Below are positions 21,264 to 31,865 of a DNA stretch of 64,000 nucleotides, piece by piece; position 1 is the first letter of the stretch; each line of letters begins with the position of its first letter. A program made the position numbers and the translations under genes. Origin of the DNA: Zasmidium citrigriseum (taxonomy: Eukaryota > Ascomycota > Dothideomycetes > Mycosphaerellales > Mycosphaerellaceae). The notes under the pieces are model-generated. The model saw nothing but the letters and a program-made list of their open reading frames with translations, searched no databases and had not been told where the DNA came from. The DNA is taken from NCBI GenBank assembly GCA_002786025.1, contig NHNW01000006.1, forward strand, positions 434,001 to 498,000, read 5' to 3'.

Positions 21264-21997
21264 ATGGCGCCGGTTTCCACACCAGACAAACTTCCATCGA
21301 AGTAAGTACATCCAAAATCATCGCAAGGCAGACTGCTAAGAAATGTTCCAGAGACATGTTCGACAGCACTATCGACGTAATAGTCGGCGATGGACCTGGA
21401 GTCAAGGCCTTCAAGCTCCACAAAGGCGTCCTCGCCTTCTACTCCGGCTTCTTCGACCGCAAATTCAAAGCCAAATCCTCCCGCGTACGCAACGGCGCCA
21501 TCAAAATGCCGTCGGAAGACAGCACTACCTTCGAAAGATTCGTTCTATGGCTTTACACCCGCAAGCTGGACAGCGTCACCGAAAGCGACTCTTTCACTCC
21601 TCTCTGCAAACTCTGGGCGCTCGGTGACCGTTGCGATGTCCCACTCCTGATGAACAGCTGCATCGATGCGCTCCAGGAGTCGATCGTTTCGAAGTGGAAG
21701 GTGCCGACTTCGAACCTCGCGTTCATCTACGATAATACGAGACCGGAGTCTGGATTACGGCGGTTTGCGATTCACGTCATTTCGCTCGCGTGCAATACCA
21801 GCTTGTGCGAGAACGAGAAGGACAGGAGTCGATGGCCGTACGATGCGCTTTGGGATATGATGAAGTTGACGTGGGATCGGGATAATACGAGGAAGTTGGA
21901 CAGGCAGGGTGTTGCTGAGATCGATACCTGCCAGTTTCATCAACATGAGGCTGGGGTGACGTGCGTGAAGGGCGTGGCAAGGTCGATTGAAGGATAG
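21264..21997 (+). CDS. BTB/POZ domain protein, two exons
   Basis: Exons are 21264-21301 and 21352-21997; the 50-bp intron has ideal signals (GTAAGTAC, GCTAAG branch, TTCCAG). The start in GCCATGGCGC gives MAPVSTPDKLPSKDMFDS..., 227 residues. The BTB fold covers about residues 15-125: DVIVGDGPGVKAFKLHKGVL, FYSGFFDRKF, IKMPSEDSTTFERFVLWLY, followed by LCKLWALGDRCDVPLL. This is the common fungal stand-alone BTB type, presumed to mediate dimerisation or cullin-3 binding. A longer frame starting at 21122 reads through the intron and is probably not the real product. Confidence 0.85.
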
Positions 21998-22230
21998 GAC
22001 TCTGATGCCTCCCGCTCGGCAGCACCATTCAGGCAGATGGGCATTCTGGAATCCATGGGTCACAGAAGTACCAAGAAAGAGAAGGTGAGATACAGCACTC
22101 GTCAAGAGAGGGATCAGGTCAGATCGCCGGAGGCGGATTCCATGATACCACGCAAGACGAAGATCAAAACAAAAGACTCAGTTCATTGATATCTCGTTGG
22201 CCGTCATCTGCTGTCGCTGGTATCGTTTCA

Positions 22231-22595
22231 TTACTTCGTCTTCCACTGGCCGGCGTTCTCAGAGCCCTTGCCCACAGAGTTGGCTCCGTCCTCGATGCCG
22301 CCTGTCACAGACTGAAGTCCATCGCCAACCTGCTTCGTGCCGGTGGTGTCTATAAGTAAGGTCAGCCAACTGCTCGCCTCTCACGTGTGTGGGATCGTAC
22401 TGTTGATTGTGTCTCCAAGGCCACGGCCCGCAGAGCCAACAACGCCTCCGACAGTACGGCTGGCGCCTCCAACCAAGTTGCCGACCTGGATCTGTGTTAG
22501 CTTAGGCTGCGAGGTCTTGCGGGAGATGGACTGACAGTGGAAGTGACCCCCTTGGCGGCGCCCTCAACGCCCTTGTCTTGCTCTCCGATAGGCAT
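22231..22595 (-). CDS. Small Gly-rich hydrophilic protein, LEA-like
   Basis: Three exons (22536-22595, 22401-22485 and 22231-22349; introns 50 and 51 bp) give 87 residues. The first intron uses GTCAGT as donor. The protein lacks Cys and long hydrophobic runs. It is rich in Gly, Thr, Val and Asn (GNLVGGASRTVGGVVGSAG, RGLGDTINNTTGTKQVGDG) with repeated Gly-x2-Gly spacing, as in small stress or LEA-like fungal proteins. A role in desiccation or stress is inferred from composition only. The three-exon join closes perfectly, which supports a real gene although no exon exceeds 120 bp. Confidence 0.75.
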
Positions 22596-23012
22596 GATGA
22601 TGTTGTTGTTCGTTGATCTAAAGGAGCTTGGTCAGTCAAGCCTCCAAAGCCGATAGCCTAGCAATTCACTAACCAAAGTGTTAAGCTTCTTCTGTTCAAG
22701 GTTGTTCGTAGTCCGGTAGCGAGTCAAACCATGCCACAAGCGTTCAAAGAGTCTCTTTTATGTCTTCACCCTATAGCTGCCACCTGTTTGATGCCAGCGA
22801 TCGTCACAAGCCATTCAGATGACATCACAAGGTGACGTCGAAACCAAGCTGTGGCGCAGCAAGGAACGCAAGCAAACGAGTTTCAAGATACAATCCTCTG
22901 TATCTTCTCTTTAATGTGAGTGGTGCCGGTCGACATGAATGTATGCGCCGAGAAGCCTTGCGGTTGGATGTTGCGTGGAAGGGGTCCACGTGTTCGCGCC
23001 TTGGTGGAAAGT
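22596..23012. other. Intergenic region
   Basis: This 417-bp spacer holds the promoter of the small Gly-rich gene and the 3' end of the transcription-factor gene. A CACGTG core occurs near 22987. No gene is seen. Confidence 0.45.
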
Positions 23013-24401
23013 TTATTCCTCTCGATCGCAAGATCCTGTTCGGGAAGGTATTGAGGGCTTCGGGATCGCGATCCTGGGGTTGGCGCCAGAATGAAGAGGA
23101 CTCTCCGACAATGTCTTTGGCGAATCAAGAGGTGGTGTTGGAAGTTGTTGGCCCCATGTGTCTGGATCCAGCTGGACGTCACATCGGATCTGTCAGCCAG
23201 CTGGCAGTGAAGATACACGCAAAGATGTCGACTGACCTGTTCCTCCATGACACGGCTCCCAAGGCCTCCAGCAACCATTTCGCGTACATGACCCAGAAGA
23301 TTGCTGGTGTCCTTTCCCAAGGGAGAGAAGATCGGTTCTGTCCCAGATATCTCTGATAAGCACTGGCCGTACCACTTGCTCAGCGACATGATGAAATCTG
23401 TTGACGGAGAAGTGTGTTAGCGATATGATTCTGCATGTACCACGGAGGGTCTCTGGACTTAAGACTTACTTGGGATCTCCGCCTGGAACACCGCCTCGCC
23501 GCCTTTCCTGAAGGTAGAGATAGAATGTCAGTCGACGACTTGGGCATGCTTTTCTTTCTTCTGCGTCACGTACAATGCCAACATTCGACGCAGACCTGGA
23601 ACGTGGATGTCCCGTGCGACATACGACTTGGCCTGCATGGATTCGTACGTGGTCATCTGCAGCACACCGAAAATGGTCAAAGAGCCTAGCATGCGCTTGG
23701 GGTCAGAGAGTGCTGAATTGATCTCGCTGATTGTAATGCCCCTCATGTAGTTGTACCAAGTCCAGGAGGCTTGGTCGATCGGCGAACCGGTGACGAACGC
23801 GAGCAAGGCTTGTGTGCAGTAGATGAGTGGATCACTCATTGCGGACAATCGAAGCCTAGCAACATCCTGTCAGGTCTTTATTGGTTGAGAACAGAAATCC
23901 AGGTAGATGGCCGCACCAGTTTACAACAGGTTCGGTGGTGACTCCAACCAGGCGGTCCATGTCCATTGCTCTCCAGAAAGTGGGTAAGAAGAAGCTGAAA
24001 TCTAGTCTGATCAGTCCCCGTCATTTCGACAGCTGTGCATTACATGGGCGCCACTCACATAGATGCAGCTTGTCTTCGATCCAATCTTGGTCTTTGAAAA
24101 AAGATGGCCGACTATAAGGGACCAGGAGTCTCGACTCCAACGGCGTCAGGTGGTCATCTGCCTCTTTTGATTTCCTTTGAGCTAATCGCCGTGCTAAGTT
24201 CCGTCTGTGATGTGAGCAAGCGGTGCTCGGCCGTGATGGAATGCGTGCTCGATCTGACTCCACAGTCGTCTCGCCCCCATGCTTCCTCTTCGCATAGGAA
24301 TGGCCGTAGCAAGCAGCTTGAGCACGAATCTCATACCTGGCCAAGGATCCGCTTTTCGGCTTGCTGATGTCGATGAATTTGAACGATTTCTCGCGTGCCA
24401 T
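23013..24401 (-). CDS. Fungal-specific transcription-factor-like protein without zinc cluster, six exons
   Basis: Exons are 24059-24401, 23917-24001, 23574-23855, 23470-23507, 23237-23397 and 23013-23189 (introns 47-72 bp), giving 361 residues. Every join restores family-like sequence. The N-terminal block FKFIDISKPKSGSLARYEIR with a basic stretch is the signature of ascomycete regulators that lack the Zn2Cys6 cluster. The middle homology region follows: LYFSFFLPTFWRAM, NWLRLSAMSDPLIYCTQALL, YNYMRGITISEINSALSDP, TIFGVLQMTTYESM, then LRRMLALKGGEAVFQAEIPN. The tail is Pro/Ser-rich and ends in a basic stretch with an acidic end (SCDREE). A regulatory role is inferred; no target cluster is adjacent. 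The frame is open to 24629, but the signature places the start at 24401. The exon 2/3 junction uses a weak donor (GTGCGG). Confidence 0.82.
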
Positions 24402-25048
24402 CCCGCTCCTGAGGTTGGTTGTTGACAGACAAATTTTGGCGAAAAGAAGGTTCAATTCCTGGGAGCTGCGTCCTACTCTAGCATAAGTATCAGATCCAGA
24501 GATGACTAAGAAAGAGTTGGGCACGGTGAAATTGAGACAAGACCTCGCTTGTTTCGACGAGTTTGAAGGGGCGTGAAAGTATGAAAGAGCGACAGCGATT
24601 GCGAGCCTGAAATCGACGGTCTTACTCATGCTGCCCCTGGGTCATTACCAAGGATGGGAGCTTTGGGATCAACTCTATTGCCCTGTCGCAGGGCTGTGCC
24701 GCACTTCACAGGTTGGGATCTTCATGTCGGCGCCTGAGAAGGTGTACACAATGTCCAGTCCTCGGACCTGAACCAGTCGTCGAAAGAGTAGACGTTTTGC
24801 ATGACTAGCGGGAAACGGGAGAGACAGAGGAGTTCTGACATGAGATGTCGACTTTGCAGAGTGGCAGGGAGAAAGATGATGGGAGGGCAGGAAGACCACG
24901 AATGTCCTTGTCGATGGTCAGCTGTAGTGGCCAGATCCCTGCACGGGCCCACCCGCATATCAAACCTTATGCTCAGACGTGTATCTTCTCTTCTCTTCAA
25001 GCAATCAAGTTCTCTCTTTGCATCTCTAGCAGTCAAGTTGTCCACGAC
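24402..25048. other. Intergenic region upstream of the transcription factor
   Basis: About 650 bp between two minus-strand genes. A minus frame at 24722-25045 exists but has no recognisable content, and I read it as leader or spacer. Confidence 0.45.
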
Positions 25049-25490
25049 TCACCAAATCTCTATACTGGCACGAGGCAGCCGCGATGCTGTCTTGTGCCAG
25101 TACGCCATAAACTCCCGCTTCCTTCGGATTCTTGCATCCAGGTTTGCCATCGCGATACCCGCCATTGCATTTCCCTCGAGAGATCTCGCGACATGAATGG
25201 CCCCAGTGGACTGCTCCCGCTGCAGTAAACAAGAGCTTGAGGCGCAATTCAAGAGACGAATAAGTCACAAGAGCACCAAAAGCTTGCGGTTGCCGATGGA
25301 GGAGCTGTCGTATGAGCTTCTCTCTCACCTTTCGCGACTGAGCCCAATCCGCCGACCACAATTCGCGCGAGTAGTATTCCTGCCCGTTTGCAATTACGCA
25401 TTCTACGAACGCGCGGTCAAAGAGCTGGTTGCAATGCTGAGGGAAATACCAGTCAAGAGCCTCTGCTGAATCAGACGAGCCATCAGACAA
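25049..25490 (-). CDS. Small spliced hypothetical protein, 110 residues
   Basis: Exons are 25329-25490 and 25049-25219. The 109-bp intron has strong signals (GTGAGA...TTACTGCAG) and joins in phase 0. The first exon encodes an aromatic, Cys-containing part (ALDWYFPQHCNQLFDR, GQEYYSRELWSADWAQSRK). The second encodes Ala/Met- then Arg/Lys-rich helix (ANLDARIRRKREFMAYWHK). Reading through the intron also stays open to 25026, so the unspliced form cannot be excluded. No domain is recognised. The final TGG-TGA overlaps a good GTGAGT donor, so another exon may follow. Confidence 0.45.
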
Positions 25491-25934
25491 TCAGTGGTCG
25501 AACGCGGGCTCGCCGCATAGAGAAGAGCATCGCCCATCATACGCGTCCAGGATGAAGGTGAGCTGCTGGCTGCGATGGACATGAGTGCGACCTCAGCTTG
25601 AACAATTGATGGCGGTGCTGCTGGTGGGTCTCACATGGCGTGGCGGGAGTCGAGACTGCCTTGTGATAAGGTGAACATCGGAATTCGCTTCTTCAGAGCG
25701 TAAGGCGTCCCTTTCTATTCGAGATGCTCACCAGCAGATTTGGTATTTGCTTCCTATGGGCAGGATCCCAATGCGGCTAAAGCCACTCGATCGACGATGA
25801 TCGAAGGCCCTGACAACATAGCTCCGGCACAAGGCTGGACCCTGTTCAGCTAACTACACTTGATGCCATAACGCCGATTCTCAATAGAATCCAGAGGACC
25901 ATCCGACACGTTCCCCGCTGATCAACGGACTTGT
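25491..25934. other. Intergenic region
   Basis: This is 444 bp without long open frames on either strand and without a recognisable element. Confidence 0.45.
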
Positions 25935-26691
25935 TCACAATCCTTTGCCGACCGAACCAAACAACTTGTATATCCGTAGTTTGCAATTGGCGGGTCCCAT
26001 GCCTTGGGTCATCGTTCCCTGCGTAAACGCTTGGAGGGCCAATGCGATTTGTTCCATGTTGGTCCTATAATCGAACGCTTCCATGCAGACATACCGTTTC
26101 AAGCGCTTCGGTGCTCGTGCACCGGATGTCAAACCGGATTCAAACATATTCTCGGAGAGCCAACCTTGAATCAAGTGGAACTCAGCACTCCCAATCGAAC
26201 ACAAAGCTTGGTGTGCATTGGAGTCGGCGAGGATCTCGATGTGGACGATATACGACGCTGCAACTAGTCTCTCTGTCAGCAGTATTCGTCGGCAAAGATT
26301 GAGGGCATCGCAACACACCTGGTGAATGCAATCCGTCTGGTCCAATTGCGGCATTCATCGGTATCAGGTCATCGGCACAGAAAGGTTCCAGCGGAGACAG
26401 CCCAGATAACGCGAACAAGTCTTGAGGGGAAATTTTCGACGCTTTTCGGCGTTGTTGAGATTTCGCATGCTTCCCGACTGCCCTCTCGCCACCCAAAAGC
26501 GTCAACATAGGGAGCACATCCTCTGCGGTCTCGAAGGATTGATTGCCGATGCAATAGGGGCCGTTGATCGTTTCGTACACAGCTCCAAGGCTGTGATTCG
26601 TGAAGGATAATGTCTTCTTGAGGCCGTGCAGGAGCGAGAGGCCGGTAGATGCAGAAGCAGAGAAGATCTGTCTATCGAACGAAGGCTCCAT
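25935..26691 (-). CDS. Hypothetical protein, uncertain gene model
   Basis: Two overlapping minus frames look coding but are in different registers: 26182-26691 (starting MEPSFDRQIFSASAS) and 25935-26354 (DCIHQVCCDALNLCRRILL...). A possible 142-bp intron from 26490-26480 or so (GTCGGG) to the acceptor TTGGACCAG before ACGGATTGC would join them, giving ...LTLLGGERA-TDCIHQVCCDA.... The second part is Cys/Leu-rich and helical, loosely like the C-terminal regions of fungal regulators, but I cannot assign a family. A frameshifted pseudogene is equally possible. Confidence 0.35.
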
Positions 26692-27652
26692 TGAAATGAT
26701 TTAGTCGTGGGCAAAAGCGAGAAGGGCGTAACGTGCGCGAGTCAAGAGGTAAGAGGTAAGATCATTTTCTAGTCGAACATAGGGATGACATTGACGGCTA
26801 AGACATTCGACCAGCGACAAGCATAACCTCGACAGCAAGCACTGGTCTGCCGGTTCTCCTGCGATGATACAACATTCGCCACCTCGCTCTACACGAAGGA
26901 CGACCTAACTTAGACCATTCGCGTAAGCGGCGACGGAGACATCTCCGACCCCGTCGGCATTTGAAATCATGCGAGTTGAGAGGCGAGGCGACGCTCTGGT
27001 CGAACATAGGAACGATAACGACAACCATAGCTCTCGATCAGCGACACGCAGTCGGTCACGAGCGTGGACGGAGAGAGGTGAATTCGCCACATTCTCCTGC
27101 TTCGGTATGCTACCGCAATCTGCACGACCGGCGCAGCAGCACATGGATTCGTAACGAAGTCACCTCCGACGTTGAGCCTCATGAGTCCGGGTGCTATTGT
27201 ACCGTTTCGGCAACTGTGGCTGTGGATCAGCGACTCCGATCTCTGCAGCTGAAGTATATTTGAAAGAGGCTCTCTGAATCAACCAATCATGGTCCATATG
27301 GATGGCGGCGTCGGCAGGTACGGCCACGCCAGCAGTCCTCCCGTGCTCCTGTCTTCGCCTCCGTGATGGTGTGGTTGCGCTGTCGAGAACGTAGCAAAAT
27401 TATTCCTCCAACCTTGCAAAGCTTTTGCTAGGCTCAGCTACTCTCCTAACCTGTCGTCGACAGCCGGATTGCAAGTATTGGTGCATGTTGCTGCTGCCGC
27501 GTATGTCTTTCGCTACCAATCTCGCAGAGACCTGGACGGAACCCAAGGGTTCGCTTGGAAGCGAGGGCGTGCAACAGGTTCAGACATGCTGAGCAACACC
27601 AACACCGCCGAAAAATCCTTCGCCTGTAGCCAATCGAGGCCCCTCTGTCACG
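26692..27652. other. Intergenic region with a degenerate direct repeat
   Basis: About 960 bp upstream of the histidine kinase. It contains the 227-bp-spaced repeat listed separately. Short frames on both strands follow the repeat and have no domain content. The final 250 bp probably include the kinase promoter. Confidence 0.5.
26773..27140. repeat. Degenerate direct repeat, offset 227 bp
   Basis: TCGAACATAGG at 26773 recurs at 27000. GACCAGCGACA at 26809 matches GATCAGCGACA at 27036. Both pairs have exactly the same offset. ATTCGCCAC also recurs in both arms (near 26873 and 27082), though at a shifted distance. A further weak match (GATCAGCGAC) lies at 27225. The copies are strongly diverged between these anchor blocks. 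Confidence 0.55.
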
Positions 27653-30600
27653 ATGGCAGCATCTCACGCGCATGCGCCTTCGGAATCGCCATCAAGACGG
27701 GCAAGAACACACGAGACTGACGCCCGCCGAATCCGCGAGGTGCATAGGTAACGCTTGCCACTGACTCTGCCCTTTCTTCAGGCTAACCCCTTGCCCCTTT
27801 CCTAGATACTACGAACCCTTCCACACGCAATCCACTGTTTCGACCTCGACTCAAATATTCCGGAACTCCGGCGCCCTCTCGAGTCATCGACCGATTTCAT
27901 CCCATGACAAGGTCTTGACTGCATTTTGCCAGTTGGCTGCCATCCGGCTTCGAGTGAAACGTGCGCTGTTGGTTTTTTTCGATACCGAACGCGACTATGT
28001 GCTCGCTGAGGCCACAAAATCGTTATCGCTGCAGCATGACACTCGCTACGAGCCGGGTGATGAGCTGTGGCTAGGCCACTGCACCATTCCCAAGGGATTT
28101 GACGTTTGTGAATCCACTCACGTTCGAGCCGCTCGTAATACTAATGTCGCAGGCCGTGGAATCGATCAGCAAGCTGAGGTTGACGTCGTTGCAAACCTGC
28201 AGGAAGACAGCCGCTATTCTGACAGCACTTATGTCACAGGACATCCAGGGGTGAGATTCTATGCCGGAGTTCCCATCGTTCCGCGCAATGTCAATGTCGG
28301 CGTCCTTTGCGTCCTTGATGATCAGCCCCGAGAGACTATGACCGACGACGAGATCGCGTTTATGGTCGACATGTCTGCCACGATCACGGAACACCTCGAG
28401 ACCATACGAGCACGATACGAGTACAGCCGCAGCACCCGGATCGTGGCTGGCATGAGCGAGTTCATCCAAGCAGCCTCCAGCATGCCTGGTGAGGGGCTAG
28501 CAGAACTACCCCCTGACGGCCTTTCGCGGAATACCGATGTACCCGTGGCGCGATCAGCAAGCTATTCGAGAGACTCACAGGCACAAAGTGGTGGACATGC
28601 ACAGGAGGAGCTGAAAGACCGTGAAGGTCTCCACGGACGCCCTGTTACTGACAATTACCGCAAGTCGCACCATCGACCAGACGAGAAAACGCAGCCTTCG
28701 TTTCAGACAGCCGCATCTATCATACATAAAGCGCTAGACGTCGATGTTTTCTTCTTGGATGCTTCCGTGGCAGCCTACGGAGCGCTAGTAGACCAGCCGG
28801 ACAAAGTCTTCCGCGTTGCAGGCCCTGCAGGATCTGCTTCGGGGACTGCTGATGAGAGAGAGATGACAAGCACACCAACTCCGGAGGCAACTGGAGACCG
28901 GGGAAAGGACCAAACAACGTGTGGCGTATTGGGATCAGCTCGGAGAGCAAATGAGGAATCATCGTTGTTGCCAAAGATGTCTTCTCGATTTCTTCGCGCA
29001 TTGCTAAGAAGAAATCCACGGGGAAGAATATGGACATTTGACGAGCACGGCATTCAAATTACGGATGCAAGCGCTACTGAATCGGATCTCAGTGCTGGAA
29101 GCGAGGGATTGTCTCCAGCCCTACGGACAAAGATGGCACGAGGACGGTCAGAGAGGAAGCAACGGCGTCGTGTGGACGATGCGGCTTCAGTCTACAAGAT
29201 ACTCCCTGGCGCTCGAAGTCTTGCTCTCCTCCCAATGTGGGACCATGCTGTTGAGAAATGGGTCGCAGGCGTAGTTCTGGTAACTTACTCCCCATTGCGC
29301 ACTTTCTCAGATGACAACGATCTGAGTTACCTGACTGCGTTTTGCGATGTCATTCTCGCTGACGCAGCCCGTCGAGACGCAGAAGAAACGCTGCATAACA
29401 AGACAGCCTTCACCGCATCGATCACTCACGAGCTACGGACGCCTCTTCACGGGATCCTAGGGACGGTCGAGCACCTCTACGATGAGTTGCAGTCGTTCTC
29501 GGTGGCCAACAAACTGATATCTCAGATTGAGATCTGTGGTAAGACACTGTTGGACGTTGTTGAGCATCTACTCGACTTCTCTGAAGTCAACCAGTCGTCT
29601 TTGAGTCAAGAGCTTGCGGATTCCCTTTCCGAAAACAATGATGACCCCCTGGCTCGTCCTGCCAACATCGCCATCTCAAAAGGAGGTCGTCAGATGCCTG
29701 GTAGCAAAGCAAAACAATCAAACGTATCACTTGACGCTGTGACAGAGCAGGTCATAGACGCGATAACGTATTCTCATCTTACCACTTTCGATCGCCGACG
29801 GCTGCGCGAGCATAGAGTCCCGGTGATCATCGACATTGACCACGCACTCGACAAGCGCTGGCACTGTCGGATCCCGGTTGGCGCATGGAAACGGGTGTGC
29901 ATGAATTTGATTGGCAACGCCCTGAAGTATACATCAGAGGGCTATATTTACGTTTCGCTCAAGCAGAAAGCGGCCGGCAAGGGAGGCACTAAGTGCCAGA
30001 ACATCTTGAGCTTTCAGGATACTGGAAAGGGGATGAGCCAGGCTTTCATGGCGGAGTCGCTCTTCCAACCCTTTGCACAAGAATCCTCGTTCTCAGAAGG
30101 CGCTGGATTGGGCATGAACGTCGTGGCCAAGATCGTCAGGGCGATGGGGGGCAAGATTGATGTGCAGAGCGCCCCAGGCAAGGGAACCACTGTGACCGTA
30201 GTAGCAACAGCAGATTTCAGTTCCGACTCTGTGGTTGGGCCGGCGGTCAAGTCATCCGGGCTACAGAACGTGTCCGTTCAACTCCTCGGAAACTGGAATC
30301 TTATCGTCCACTCGCGAGCAGAGCGAGGTCGCAAACTTCTTCACGATGTGATGCTCAAACATCTCGAACAACTGGGCGTGACGGTCACATCTTCTGGCAC
30401 CAAACAGGAAGCTGCATCGTTGAATATCATCTTCGAAGCCGACATGCACGGATTCTTGACCGATTTGAAGAAGGCAGAAGATGAGGACGATCAAGCTCAG
30501 GTTCAGAGTCTTTTGGAGAGACCCATGATCATCGTTTGTGAGACTTACCAGTCTTCTCGCCGTCTCGAGAAAGCAATCGGAGCCCCTGGAGCGACAATCA

Positions 30601-31496
30601 ACGCGCACGTGGAGTATCTCATCGAGCCTTGTGGACCAAACAGGCTGGCCAGCGCCATTCGTTCATGTTTGCCCTCTTCTAGCACCCGGCAACTGCCCCG
30701 GCGGCCGCTCTTCAGGAGCCGACTCTCATCATCCGAATGGAAAGTTCCAACGTTGGCGAAAGACACGTCGTCATCTGACGTGCCTCCGGAGCCGTCCGCA
30801 AAGGAGATATTCAAGAGCCCTTCACCCTCAGCATCACGGAAAGGCTCAAAGCAGGAGCATCCAGACTCGACACGGCCAGTCAATGCAAGCAGCCAAGTGA
30901 TGGACAACCCGGAGTCCGCGCTGAACCTCATCCATCCAATGATGCAACAACTTCAACAGATCAGGGCAGATACGAGCACTCCGCCACCCCAGCTCCGTCA
31001 GGGTCCCAGCAAAAGTCGAAATCTGGACATTTTGATCGTTGATGATAATCAGGTCAACACGCAACTGCTCCAAATGTACTGTCAGAAGCAAAGCCACCGC
31101 AGCCAGACCGCCTCAGACGGCCTCGAAGCTTTGCAGGCATACAAAAAGAGCGCTCTCGCCGACAACAAGAGCACATCTCTCGGCGCCAAATATAGCATAT
31201 CCGGCGGCAGTATCCAAAGGATGAGCGGGTGTCCGCAGGTCATACTCATGGATATCAACATGCCGAACATGGATGGCTTCCAAGCCAGCCAGGAGATCCG
31301 GGCGTTTGAGAAGCGGATGGTCGCGCCTGCGCGGAGGGCTTTGATCGTGGCCATGACAGGACTGGGGTCCGCAGAGGTGAGGCAGCGGGCTTTTGCGAGT
31401 GGGATCGATTGGTTCTTTCAGAAGCCTGTCAAGCTGAAAGAGCTGACCAAGTTGCTTGAAGACCATTTTCCTGTCGATGCTGAGGCGAGTGTCTGA
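27653..31496 (+). CDS. Hybrid histidine kinase with GAF domain
   Basis: Exons are 27653-27747 and 27806-31496, giving 1261 residues. The 58-bp intron join restores RIREVHRYYEPFH, the usual entry to this sensor family. In order: a GAF-type sensor region (about 50-240, including GHPGVRFYAGVPIV); a low-complexity linker; a second sensor-like stretch ending LTAFCDVILADAARRDAE; the H box SITHELRTPLHG (His near 573); N box NLIGNALKYTSEGY (about 733); G boxes FQDTGKGMS (about 768) and GAGLGMNVV (about 797). The receiver starts ILIVDDNQVN (about 1107), its phospho-acceptor is Asp near 1181 (ILMDINMPNMDG), and the conserved Lys is near 1238 (FFQKPVK). All catalytic residues are present, so it should autophosphorylate and feed the HPt/response-regulator relay. 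There is no membrane span, so a cytosolic sensor is inferred. The ligand is unknown. Confidence 0.93.
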
Positions 31497-31865
31497 GATG
31501 TCGTTCCTAATGTTTCTGTGCGCAGGTATCTCAGCAAAGGAATGCCTATGAGTGGCACTTATGTTTTCCAGAAGAGATGGATCGATACAGGCTAGAGTAT
31601 GAGCACGAGTCTAGAGCCTTCACACGTCTGATCGGTCAGCAACTTTGCTCGATATGTCTCGATGCCTTCAAAGTCTCGATGCCTTCAATTAGACCCTCGG
31701 AATGACTTCGTCCAACTTTTAATCCTAAGGCAGCACGAGAGGCTGGCTGGTTTCGAAGGCAAAAGGCTGCTGCGCCACACTGAGGAGGCAGTGGAGCGAC
31801 ATTCGCACCTGATCTTTTCTGGCTGTCAAAGCAACCATGAATCTAACATCTTCTTTCATCTCGCC
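31497..31865. other. Intergenic region, histidine kinase / F-box gene
   Basis: This 369-bp spacer holds nothing recognisable. The F-box frame is open upstream to 31662 but this part reads like leader. Confidence 0.45.

Noticed and set aside
25050..25190. Possible Zn2Cys6 cluster on the minus strand (SCREISRGKC, KPGCKN)
   Set aside because: Cys spacing does not fit the zinc cluster, and the stretch is in the unspliced frame only.
23013..31496. Secondary-metabolite or gene-cluster interpretation of the regulator and kinase region
   Set aside because: There are no biosynthetic core genes nearby; the P450 at the far end of the window is more than 30 kb away.
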